A stretch of DNA of 64,000 nucleotides. Source: Cordylochernes scorpioides. Taxonomy: Eukaryota; Arthropoda; Arachnida; Pseudoscorpiones; Chernetidae. The stretch's first letter is position 1. Each line of letters opens with the position of its first letter. The stretch lies in NCBI GenBank assembly GCA_030710605.1, contig CP092863.1, forward strand, positions 141,616,896 to 141,680,895, read 5' to 3'. The position numbers and the translations under genes were made by a program. This document shows positions 1 through 12,000 of this stretch, piece by piece. Below the pieces are notes generated by a model that was given only the letters and a program-made list of their open reading frames with translations, was not told where the DNA came from and made no database searches.

Positions 1-3000
1 CTGCAGGACTACTGGCTCTTCGGACAAGGTTTGGATGAAAAAATCATCCAGCGACCACCCGACCTGCAGGAATACTGGATCTTCTGACAAGGGACGGATG
101 ATAACATCATCCAGCGACCACCCGACCTGCAGGGCTACTGACTCTTCGGACAAAGGACGGATGACAACATCATCCAGCGACCACCCGACCTGCAGGACTA
201 CTGGCTCTTCGGACAAGGAACGGATGACAACATCATCCAGCGACCACCCGACCTGCAGGACTACTGACTCTTCGGACAAGGAACGGATGACAACATCATT
301 CAGCGACCACCCGACCTGCAGGACTACTGGCTCTTCGGACAAGGGATGGATGACAACATCATTCAGCGACCACCCGACCTGCAGGACTTCTGACTCTTCG
401 GACAGGGAACGGATGACAACATCATCCAGCGACCACCCGACCTGCAGGACTACTGGCTCTTCGGACAAGGAACGGATGACAACATCATCCAGCGACCACC
501 CGACCTGCAGGACTACTGACTCTTCGGACAAGGAACGGATGACAACATCATCCAGCGACCACCCGACCTGCAGGACTACTGGCTCTTCGGACAAGGGATG
601 GATGACAACATCATCCAGCGACCACCCGACCTGCAGGACTACTGACTCTTCGGACAAGGAACGGATGACAACAACATCCAGCGACCACCCGACCTGCAGG
701 ACTACTGGCTCTTCGGACAAGGAACGGATGACAACATCATCCAGCGACCACCCGACCTGCAGGACTACTGACTCTTCGGACAAGGAACGGATGACAACAA
801 CATCCAGCGACCACCCGACCTGCAGGACTACTGGCTCTTCGGACAAGGAACGAATGACAACAACATCCAGCGACCACCCGACCTGCAGGACTACTGGCTC
901 TTCGGACAAGGAACGGATGACAACATCATCCAGCGACCACCCGACCTGCAGGACTACTGGCTCTTCGGACAAGGAACGAATGACAACAACATCCAGCGAC
1001 CACCCGACCTGCAGGACTACTGGCTCTTCGGACAAGGAACGGATGACAACAACATCCAGCGACCACCCGACCTGCAGGACTACTGGCTCTTCGGACAAGG
1101 AACGGATGACAACAACATCCAGCGACCACCTGACCTGCAGGACTACTGACTCTTCGGACAAGGAACGGATGACATCATCCAGCGACCACCCGACCTGCAG
1201 GACTACTGGCTCTTCGGACAAGGAACGGATGACAACAACATCCAGCGACCACCTGACCTGCAGGACTACTGACTCTTCGGACAAGGAACGGATGACAACA
1301 ACATCCAGCGACCACCCGACCTGCAGGACTACTGACTCTTCGGACAAGGAACGGATGACAACATCATCCAGCGACCACCCGACCTGCAGGACTACTGGCT
1401 CTTCGGACAAGGGATGGATGACAACATCATCCAGCGACCACCCGACCTGCAGGACTACTGACTCTTCGGACAAGGAACGGATGACAACAACATCCAGCGA
1501 CCACCCGACCTGCAGGACTACTGGCTCTTCGGACAAGGAACGGATGACAACAACATCCAGCGACCACCCGACCTGCAGGACTACTGGCTCTTCGGACAAG
1601 GAACGGATGACAACAACATCCAGCGACCACCCGACCTGCAGGACTACTGGCTCTTCGGACAAGGAACGGATGACAACAACATCCAGCGACCACCCGACCT
1701 GCAGGACTACTGGCTCTTCGGACAAGGAACGGATGACAACAACATCCAGCGACCACCCGACCTGCAGGACTACTGGCTCTTCGGACAAGGAACGGATGAC
1801 AACAACATCCAGCGACCACCCGACCTGCAGGACTACTGGCTCTTCGGACAAGGAACGAATGACAACAACATCCAGCGACCACCCGACCTGCAGGACTACT
1901 GGCTCTTCGGACAAGGAACGGATGACAACATCATCCAGCGACCACCCGACCTGCAGGACTACTGGCTCTTCGGACAAGGAACGAATGACAACAACATCCA
2001 GCGACCACCCGACCTGCAGGACTACTGGCTCTTCGGACAAGGAACGGATGACAACAACATCCAGCGACCACCCGACCTGCAGGACTACTGGCTCTTCGGA
2101 CAAGGAACGGATGACAACAACATCCAGCGACCACCTGACCTGCAGGACTACTGACTCTTCGGACAAGGAACGGATGACATCATCCAGCGACCACCCGACC
2201 TGCAGGACTACTGGCTCTTCGGACAAGGAACGGATGACAACAACATCCAGCGACCACCTGACCTGCAGGACTACTGACTCTTCGGACAAGGAACGGATGA
2301 CAACAACATCCAGCGACCACCCGACCTGCAGGACTACTGACTCTTCGGACAAGGAACGGATGACAACATCATCCAGCGACCACCCGACCTGCAGGACTAC
2401 TGGCTCTTCGGACAAGGGATGGATGACAACATCATCCAGCGACCACCCGACCTGCAGGACTACTGACTCTTCGGACAAGGAACGGATGACAACAACATCC
2501 AGCGACCACCCGACCTGCAGGACTACTGGCTCTTCGGACAAGGAACGGATGACAACAACATCCAGCGACCACCCGACCTGCAGGACTACTGGCTCTTCGG
2601 ACAAGGAACGGATGACAACAACATCCAGCGACCACCCGACCTGCAGGACTACTGGCTCTTCGGACAAGGAACGGATGACAACAACATCCAGCGACCACCC
2701 GACCTGCAGGACTACTGGCTCTTCGGACAAGGAACGGATGACAACAACATCCAGCGACCACCCGACCTGCAGGACTACTGGCTCTTCGGACAAGGAACGG
2801 ATGACAACAACATCCAGCGACCACCCGACCTGCAGGACTACTGGCTCTTCGGACAAGGAACGGATGACAACAACATCCAGCGACCACCTGACCTGCAGGA
2901 CTACTGACTCTTCGGACAAAGGACGGATGACAACAACATCCAGCGACCACCCGACCTGCAGGACTACTGACTCTTCGGACAAGGAACGGATGACAACAAC

Positions 3001-3246
3001 ATCCAGCGACCACCCGACCTGCAGGACTACTGGCTCTTCGGACAAAGGACGGATGACAACATCATCCAGCGACCACCCGACCTGCAGGACTACTGACTCT
3101 TCGGACAAGGAACGGATGACAACAACATCCAGCGACCACCGGACCTGCAGGACTACTGGCTCTTCGGACAAGGGACGGATGACAACATCATCCAGCGACC
3201 ACCCGACCTGCAGGACTACTGGCTCTTCGGACAAGGAACGGATGAC
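1..3246. repeat. 63-bp minisatellite array, open in one frame
   Basis: About 51 head-to-tail units of 63 bp, a few of 60 bp, each carrying CCCGACCTGCAGGACTACTG or a close variant. Because 63 and 60 are multiples of three and the unit has no stop in one frame, an 1100-codon frame stays open (35-3337), reading 21-residue units with the core SSDHPTCRTTGSSDKER. The opposite strand is also open for long stretches, so openness alone is weak evidence of coding. The array runs off the left edge and on the right passes straight into a SINE relic, with the frame ending in SINE sequence. A higher-order repeat of about 1005 bp is visible: rare variants at 849 and 976 recur at 1854 and 1981. I read it as a noncoding minisatellite; a Ser/Thr-rich secreted protein is a less likely alternative. 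Confidence 0.95.
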
Positions 3247-3249
3247 GCA

Positions 3250-3445
3250 CAATTATCATCCGAATTTCGACAGCCATAACCCTGGATCGAATCCCGCACT
3301 GGACATTTTTTTCTCTAAAGAAATGGATGGCTGCTGATTCTTGCAAAAGTCCAACTTCACCAGTGAGTTCAAGTAATTAAACAGGCTCTCTTTGGGATAT
3401 GTGTAAATGAAAAAGTGGAACTGCTTTCTACATGTGTAGCCATGT
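3250..3445 (+). mobile_element. SINE-A relic
   Basis: A decayed tRNA-headed SINE. The B-box-like GGATCGAATCCCGC at about 3284 is followed by a T-rich linker, TTCTTGCAAAAGTCCAAC and CTACATGTGTAG, all in SINE-A order. The 3' end is lost. From 3446 to 3799 I see only AT-rich unique sequence. Confidence 0.75.
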
Positions 3446-3799
3446 TATGTATTTTCCAAGTAAAATCATTCTCTAAACATTTTTCACATGTTATCATTTT
3501 GTTTACTAATAGGTCTTTTCTTGTCCTAGTTTCTAGAAGAGATTCCAGGAAATTGTTCTTGCTAGGCGAATTACAGGAAATGATATCAGGTGATGACATA
3601 ATCAACCTCAATATAGAACTATTTCGCTCTATAACCTCACTTCCCATCTTGCCATTAGTGAAATCATTCGATCTATAAACCTAGACACCTCAGATATCCC
3701 AATTTATGTTGTAAATCCCAGAAACTAATGGAATTTAGCGCAATTAACATTGCAGCAAAGTTTTTAATTAGTTTATAAACCGATTATCAAATTTTTAAT

Positions 3800-3890
3800 A
3801 TACACTCATGGACAAAACTTGAGGAAGTTGTGCCTTTTAGCATGTATATCGAGATTCAGACAATAACTCTCTGGAAGATATTTAATACAT
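3800..3890 (+). mobile_element. MITE-T fragment
   Basis: One terminal segment of the Tc1-like MITE: CACTCATGGACAAAACTTGA followed by the GAGGAAGTTGTGCC and ATCGAGATTCAGACAATAAC boxes. It is cut off by the MITE-P array that follows. Confidence 0.7.
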
Positions 3891-5175
3891 AGTAGACCCG
3901 CTGTAAAGGACAACACTTAGTTACAGAGCCAAGGTGTCCTTTTAGAGAGAGATGTCCTCTTACCAGAGAGTTTCTACAGTAGAACTACCTCTCTGTAAAG
4001 GACAACACTTAGTTACAGAGCCAAGGTGTCCTTTTAGAGAGAGATGTCCTCTTACCAGAGAGTTGCTACAGTAGAACTACCTCTCTGTAAAGGACAACAC
4101 TTAGTTACAGAGCCAAGGTGTCCTTTTAGAGAGAGATGTCCTCTTACCAGAGAGTTGCTACAGTAGAACTACCTCTCTGTAAAGGACAACACCTGTTACA
4201 GAGCCAAGGTGTCCTTTTAGAGAGAGATGTCCTCTTACCAGAGAGTTGCTACAGTAGAACTACCTCTCTGTAAAGGACAACACCTAGTTACAGAGCCGAA
4301 GTGTCCTTTAGGGAGAGGTCTCCTCTTACCAGAGAGTTGCTACAGTAGAATTACCTCTCTGTAAAGGACAACACCTAGTTACAGAGCCAAAGTGTCCTTT
4401 ATAGTGAGAGTTCTCCTCTTACCAGAGAGTTGCTACAGTAGAACTACCTCTCTGTAAAGGACAACACCTAGTTACAGAGCCAAAGTGTCCTTTAGGGAGA
4501 GGTGTCCTCTTACCAGAGAGTTGTTACAGTAGAACTACCTCCCTGTAAAGGACAACACCTAGTTACAGAGCTAAAGTGTACTTTAGGGAGAGGTGTCCTC
4601 TTACAAAATAGTTGCTACAGTAGAACTACCTCCCTGTAAAGGACAACACCTAGTTACAGAGCCAAAGTGTCCTTTAGGGAGAGGTATCCTCTTACAAGAG
4701 ACATGCTACAGTAGAACTACCTCCCTGTAAAGGGCAACACCTAGTTACAGAGCCAAAGTGTCCTTTAGGGAGAGGTTTCCTCTTACCAGAGAGTTGCTAC
4801 AGTAGAATTACCTCTCTGTAAAGGACAACATCTAGTTACAGAGCCAAAGTTTACTTTAGGGAGAGATGTCCTCTTACCAGAGGGTTGCTACAGTAGAATT
4901 ACCTCTCTGTAAAGGACAACACCTAGTTACAGAGCCAAAGTGTCCTTTATAGTGAGAGTTCTCCTCTCACCAGAGAGTTGCTACAGTAGAACTACCTCTC
5001 TGTAAAGGACAACACCTAGTTACAGAGCCAAAGTTTACTTTAGGGAGAGATGTTCTCTTACCAGAGAGTTGCTAATTAGTAATAATGATCATTTTGGTGA
5101 TGGAAACTGTTATTTGTAGGAAGGTGTCTTCTCAAGAGGGAGTGGCCTCTCATGGAGGTTCTCCTCTGGTTTCTA
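3891..5175 (+). mobile_element. MITE-P with expanded about 95-bp internal tandem repeat
   Basis: About thirteen tandem units of roughly 90-95 bp, each with CAGTAGAACTACCTCTCTG, AAGGACAACAC, TTACAGAGCCAAAGTGTCC and CTTACCAGAGAGTTGCTA. The right end matches the 3' terminus of MITE-P (CTCATGGAGGTTCTCCT). Complete single copies elsewhere (13558, 37213) show the element ends in CAGTAGAA...TTCTACTG, sometimes next to TA, which suits the pogo/Tigger group of Tc1/mariner. Here the 5' half of the element has expanded in place. Confidence 0.8.
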
Positions 5176-5897
5176 GGACATAATTTTTACAGCCGACATC
5201 TCGACAAAAAAAAATCAAAATCCCAAAATTGTCAAAGCCCAACAAAACACAATTTTAACATGGCTTTTCATTGATGAACTAAAAAAAAATATATATTTTG
5301 GTGTATGCAAATTTTAGTACCAAAGATATTATATTTGTTTAAAAATTCACACATTTTAAAATAACTGTATAACTAATATATTATATCTAAAGACGTTTTG
5401 ACGTCTATTTTGACGGGAGAGGCGACCCTCATCTCTTTAGATCAATAGCCTCCCGGCAAAATTTCTATCTATTATATTATAATTATTTTAACAAAATCTC
5501 ACAAAATAATTGTAATGAATAATTAATTTAATGCACATGACATGAATAATAATGGTGATTATATATATGTAAATATGTATATGAAACGTTTTTCTCTAAT
5601 TAAATATTATATAAAATTGCAAATTTTCAATTAAAAAAAATATATAATAACCTTTAAAAAAAATTATCATAAAAAAAAAAACAAATTTTCAAAATAAAAA
5701 AAAAACAAATATTTATACAAAATAAATTTAAAAACACAACAAAGAAAAAAATAACAATAAAAAAATAAATAAAAACGAGAAATAAAAAATGCAAAAAAAA
5801 AAAAAAATAATAATAAATGCAGACGAAAAGTACTTGTGACCTATTTCTAAGCAGACGATGGTGATATTTGTGGCGGTAGGGGGCGCTGACTGGTGGG
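5176..5897. other. AT-rich 5' flank of exon 1
   Basis: Mostly A-rich low-complexity DNA with many A8 to A15 runs. One segment at 5392-5460 carries TTTTGACGGGAGAGGCGACC, which recurs at about 33884-33903 downstream of the hammerhead, so a dispersed repeat lies here. I see no gene or clear CpG-rich promoter. Confidence 0.5.
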
Positions 5898-5905
5898 TAT
5901 AAGAT
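5898..5905 (+). promoter_or_regulatory. possible TATA box for the aquaporin gene
   Basis: TATAAGAT lies 41 bp before the chosen ATG, in a locally GC-rich patch (5870-5940). A start site 25-30 bp downstream would leave a 5' leader of only about 10 bases, so the true promoter may lie elsewhere or the first exon may be upstream. Weak evidence. Confidence 0.25.
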
Positions 5906-5938
5906 CCACGGCCGCTATGGCGCTTCCCATTCACCATC

Positions 5939-6037
5939 ATGACCCTCAGTCCTTACCCCTGGCTCTCATCTCTCCGCATCCGGCGGCCGTGGGTGAATGA
6001 AGCCATATCCGAGTTTCTGGGAACTTTACTACTTGTC
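5939..6037 (+). CDS. aqp: aquaglyceroporin exon 1
   Basis: Encodes residues 1-33: a short cytoplasmic N-terminus beginning MTLSPYPW, then the start of the first membrane span with EFLGTLLLV, the classic opening of this family. The ATG is the first in frame after a TAA at about 5900, which supports it as the start. The donor is GTAAGT at 6038, phase 0. The exon is short and GC-rich compared with its flanks. It is separated from exon 2 by about 33 kb. Confidence 0.82.
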
Positions 6038-9000
6038 GTAAGTTTTTTTTTTTATATCTTTCCTAAACAAAAAAACTACTATTTTACATATACACTTAAT
6101 TAATACAATAGAACTTGGATAATTCGAGCGTCTTCAATTCGAATATTTATCTTTATCCTTAGAATTTCCTATAAATAGAATTTCCGTTTTTAATTTGAAT
6201 TATCCAATTTCGACTGTAATAATACAATTTCTTCTCTGCTTATTACAATTTTACAAAATCAATAAGCAATCAAGGACCAAGTCTCTTTTTTATTTCTCAA
6301 GCATTCAGGCTAATTTGTCCTTCAATATATATAATTAGCTGGAAGTGGTTCTTCTAGGTATCTTGTTGAAGGGCATATTGCCCCGAAAGCAACAACAACA
6401 GCTTTATTAGGACACTTCTGTCCTGTAAAGACTCTCCATATATTAAATGGAAGGTTCACGATTTTGTATGTTATCCTTACGCAGGGGACCATGCTAATCT
6501 TCTCTGTATCCTTCCTATTGTAGTAGTTGTACCACCGAACTGGTATCACAGGGGCCATGCTAATCTTTTCTGTATACTTCCTATTGTAGTAGTTGTACCG
6601 CCGAACTGGTATCACAGGGGCCATGCTAATCTTCTCTGTATCCTTCCTATTGTAGTAGTTGTACCACCGAACTGGTATCACAGGGGCCATGCTAATCTTC
6701 TCTGTATCCTTCCTATTGTAGTAGTTGTACCGCCGAACTGGTATCACAGGGGCCATGCTAATCTTCTTTGTATCCTTCCTATTGTAGTAGTTGTACCGCC
6801 GAACTGGTATCACAGGGGCCATGCTAATCTTCTCTGTATCCTTCCTATTGTAGTAGTTGTACCGCCGAACTGGTATCACAGGGGCCATGCTAATCTTCTC
6901 TGAATCCTTCCTATTGTAGTAGTTGTACCGCCCGAAAGCTTTAGGAATATAAAAAGTTAAAAAAAGACCTGGCCCTGAATTGCATATTGAGTTTGTTAAA
7001 CATAATTAATATGATACATAGCGCTCTGTCTGTTATAAGAAATATAACGTATTTTTCGACACGTGTATGATTCTTTTTTGAATTGAAACAATATTCTACT
7101 GCACTAACTACAATGATGATATTATGGAGGGTCTAGCTCACTGCTGCAAGGGTTTACAACTGATGAGCCAGGCTCTCCTATTATTTTATCATTGCAGTAA
7201 GGACAGTAGAACATTGTTTTAATTAGAAAAGAACGCGTTGGAAACAGTTTGCATTTCTTATTTACATAATTATATAATATATACATAGTTTAGGTAGCGC
7301 TCTACCATCTAAAAAAAGCTCATGTGCTCATGGTTAGGATATGCCTTCTTTGATCTTAATATACAGAATTATGTACCAAATGAGGCTATTTCTTACGTTA
7401 AAAAATACATTAAATTAATTTTTGATTCTTCACCTTCGTACAGAACGTAAATAGCAATGATAATGTACTTTTCAATGTTTTTAACTGAAGAGGTATCTAT
7501 TTTTGGTACATGAATACCCCATCCACCCGTAATTAATACTTAATTCATAATGATTATCATTTAAATTTCCAATTATTTTATTTCCAAAGCGCTATATCTC
7601 GCAAGGGATACTTGCGCCAAACAAGGAGAAAAATTTATTTACATTATTCAACGCATGAAAACATTAGAGATCCAGATTTTGTAGAAAGTTTAGAATGTAT
7701 TTACAAAATGAATTGAACTTTAAATATGATTTTTTATCGGAAATCAAATCGTTTAAATCATTATAATTTGATATTTTACATGTTTCACATACATTATAGG
7801 AGTTATATAGTGACTTTTTAATATATAGAATTATATTTTTTTATTCAGTTGTTGAAAGACAAACTCTTTCTAGCTAAAGATATACTTCAAAGAGTTGAAA
7901 GCTTTAACAATCTGGAAAAATCTGTTTATACCGAAGTTAACTTTCTCATAAAAAAAAAAGTGTACCATACGAGGTGTTATAGTAAGTTTTGGGAATCCCG
8001 AAAGAATAATAAATTCTGATACAGTATAACTACCTCTCTGTAAAGGACAACACCTAGTTGCAGAGACAAAGTGTCCTTTAGGGAGACGTGTCCTTTTACC
8101 AGAGAGTTGCTACAGTAGAACTATCTCTCTGTAAAGGACAACACCTAGTTGCAGAGACAAAGTGTCCTTTAGGGAGACGTGTCCTTTTACCAGAGAGTTG
8201 CTACAGTAGAACTATCTCTCTGTAAAGGACAACACCTAGTTACAGAGACAAAGTGTCCTTTAGGGAGAGGTGTCCTCTTACCAGAGAGTTGATGTAAAGG
8301 ACAACACCTAGTTACAGGGATCGAAGTATCCTTTAGGGAGAGATGTGCTCTTACCGGAGAGTTGATACAGTAGAACTACCTCTCTGTAAAGGACACCTAG
8401 TTGTAGAGACATTGTCCTTCAGAGAGAGGTGTTCTCTTACCAGAGAGGTGCAAATGAAAACTGTTCTTTGTAAAGAGGTGTCCTCTAGCGTGAGTGTCCT
8501 CTCATGGAGGTTCTACTGTCTTTGGTAAAACTCTATGGATTTAATATTCTCCAATTTGATCTGTTAGTGACCTTCCTGTAGATTTCTTTACTCCCTCCAG
8601 CTAGCTCATTAGAGGCCTTCCTCTTTTAATAATAGATAATGGTTTGTTGAAGAGCCATAGCTAGAAAGCTTGGCCTTTTAAATTGAATTAAAATATATTT
8701 ATTGCAAGATAATCGTATTTAGATATATATTTTTTTGCAACTCTATTGGCTTTATCACTATACAAGATATTATAATAATATAGATAAAGATAAAAAAAAA
8801 TAGCTAGCGCCATATTTCTATTAATTGCGTTTTATACTCTTGTACAAAACTTAAGGAAGTAAAAAGTCTTTGAGGTCGCCGGTCTTTTTTTTTTTTCAAG
8901 GAGACAAAGGCAATTTTGTTCACACTTGGTTATCTCGTGTGTCTCCAATAAAGGTCAGTGTAATATCTTTCAGAGTTATTGTCTGAATCCCGATATATCT

Positions 9001-12000
9001 GGTAAAAGGTACAAATTTCTTTAGTTTTGTCAATGAGTGTGTATATATATAATAAAGAAGGAGGTTGGTGGAAGTGTGATATAAACTGTCACATTTAAAC
9101 AGCCATGACTGTTTAGAATCTCACATGGACATATTTTTCTAAAGAAAAATTCACTTCAATGACACTCCGATTCTTGCAAAAGTTCAACCCAACCAAGGGA
9201 ATGCAAGTAACCAAGCGAGGCTCTGACACATTTCTAACTGTAAAAGTCGAACTGCTTTATACATATGTAGACATGTGGTGTCCTTGCAGTAAAAGCTGTC
9301 GCTAACTACCCACCATGATGGGCTCGAAAATCATTTTATTTAGCAGCCCCGTAAATAAAGATATTTCCCACCATGATTATCATGGCCTGTACCACGTGTA
9401 CTAGAGATAAGTTTAATTTTTTTTCTTGCTTATCGTTCTCCCGATATTCTTTACAATTTCACTCTATATCCTATGTCAATATTTCCATATTGATCTAACA
9501 TACACTCTTGGACAAAACTTAAGGAAGTTATATCTTTTATCATGTATATAGAGATTCAGACAATAACTCTGAAAGATATTACAGTGACCTTTATTGAAGA
9601 CACACGAGATAACCAAGTGTGTATACACTCATGACAAAACTTAAGGAAGTTGTACCTTTAAAATGTATATCGGGATTCAGACAATAACTCTGAAATATAT
9701 TACAGTGATCTTTATTGAAGACACACGAGATAACCAAGTGTGAACAAAATTGACTTTGTCTTTAAAAAAAAAATTATCGTCGACATCATAGACTTTGCAC
9801 CTCCTTACAATTTTGTCAATGAATGTATATATCCAAGTAAAACAATTTTATTCCTACATTTATATATTAGGTATTTTTCAAACGTTTAATTTCTTTATTT
9901 TAATATCAAATAAAGTTTTTGATTTCAAAGATTACGCTTTCCTATGTAAATATGTTTTCTAATCTAATCCAATGAATATATATGCAAAGAGAATATGTAA
10001 AGTAGTGAGATATGTAAAGTTGCATAAAGAATACAATCCATTTTCGCCTGAAAAATCATGTAAGAATGATATATATAATGGGGTTATTCAATATACTGTA
10101 AAAGATATGTTAAGTTGAAATTCAAGAAACCGTGAAAACTTGGTGGATCAGACAGTTTGACTTATTTACATAAGCTTTCGAATACACGAACTATGGCTAT
10201 AGGAACATGTGGTTATAGTATCGTATGACAGGTGTTCGATTAAGATAGAATATTTTTAGAACAAGGTTCGCTTAAGACAAGACCTATTTTAAACAGTTAA
10301 TTGGAGAATATTTATCCCTATAGTCGCCAAAAGAGTTGAACCTTATAGATGCTAGCAACAACAAAACATTTAAAACAAGATCCACTAAAGACAAATACCA
10401 TTTAAAACAGGGTTTATTTAAGACAAGAACCATTTAAGACAGGCTCTTAAGAACCATTCAGGACAGGGTATACTTAAGACAAGGATCATTTAAGACAGTG
10501 TCCGCTTAAGACAAGAAACATTTAAGGCAGGGTCCGCTTAAGACAAGGATAATTTAAGGCAGGATTCGCTTAAGACAAGGATCATTTAATGCAGGGTCCG
10601 CTTTAGACAGGCTTTACTCTAAATAAAAGGATTCATCTCTTAAGTGCTAATACATGTATACGTCGTTTTTTACGTAATTAGTAATCAATTTTGAAGGTGA
10701 TTATTATTTTTTTAACATGTATACTCTCTAGTCATGCTAGCTTTATGAAATTTGAGTGGCTAATGTTCTTGTATCACTTCTTACGAGAATTTGGTTTTAT
10801 AAAATGGTCGCTCATTCACTGCTTTGTTCTTATCATATCTCTGGTGAATCCTGTATAGGGTCAGTGACCCTGAATAAAGGCTTTTTGTTGTTGTCGTAAA
10901 ATGGTCGCTCATGGAGGTTTATCTCTTTAAAAAATACATTATAAGACGAGGATAGTGTGAACAAAATTTCCTATATCCTTAAAAAAAAAAAAAAAAGAGG
11001 ACGACCGACGACATCAAAGACTTTTGTCCATGAGTGTATTTTTGTACGCTCCATTGGCTGAGTTGATGATCACTTGCGCTATCTGTAGGAATAATTATAA
11101 ACTAAGCGTTGATATTTTAATTATTCTAAATGCCCAAGCCATCATCGAATTTTAGTTGGACAATCAGGAAATGCTTTTTTTCTTAATTTATTTGCATAGT
11201 ATTGTGAGATGTAAATAAGTAGTACGCAAATTTTAACCAAAAGAATAAGTAATAAGAATAAAAGAATAGGTAAATTGTCAGCATCGCTCTTTGATGATTG
11301 TTATTTTTTTCGGAGATAGCTTTTGTTTTCTGAGAATTTTGAGTTATCTATCATCTCCTACTCTATAATATTTAGTAATTCTGTGTAGTTTATATGGAAC
11401 ACACAGAATAATTTAAATGGGGTATTTTAAGATGAAATGGGGGTGGCCGCTAAATATATTCATGACCTAAAACTTCTCAAATCTATGTCAGGGAGCGTGT
11501 CCCTAAATACAGAGAGAGTGTTCCGATTTTAGTGCTTTATTAAAAATAATTTACAAATGTTTGTACAGCCTATTGATTTCTATGTGTAAGCCTTGATGTT
11601 TAGCAACAGCCCTGAATCGATATTTCCATGAAATAAGACTTCGTCTTAGAATATTTTGATCAAGACCATCTCAACAAGCTTTAACGACTTTCCAGAGACC
11701 CTCTAGCGTCTTCGGTTTTCTAGATATAAGAGCAGTTTTCATCAATCCGAAAACGCCAAAATTCTATAGGTGCTAAAGTCTGAAGATTTTGAAGGGATGT
11801 GCTTAAAAGTAATGTACCAAAAGCTGGTTTTATCCCTCTTTTAGTTTAGGTATTGACGTGCTGAACGTGAAGTTGACTGGTATAAAGCAGGAGGGACCAG
11901 CACCGGTTCTGTCCTCCCAAGAGAACAACATTCTTTGATTTCCAGACTTAAGTCTGGTCATCTACGGACAATGACTTTCCAGAATGGTTGTAAGGTTTTC

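Noticed and set aside
926..3013. Four long minus-strand frames (Cys/Arg/Ala-rich) within the first minisatellite
   Set aside because: They are shadows of the 63-bp unit read on the other strand, with the same period and no independent start or flank.
6322..6888. 188-codon minus frame with 22-residue repeats (MAPVIPVRRYNYYNRKDTEKIS)
   Set aside because: It is translated U6 snRNA-derived tandem repeat; the coding potential is accidental.
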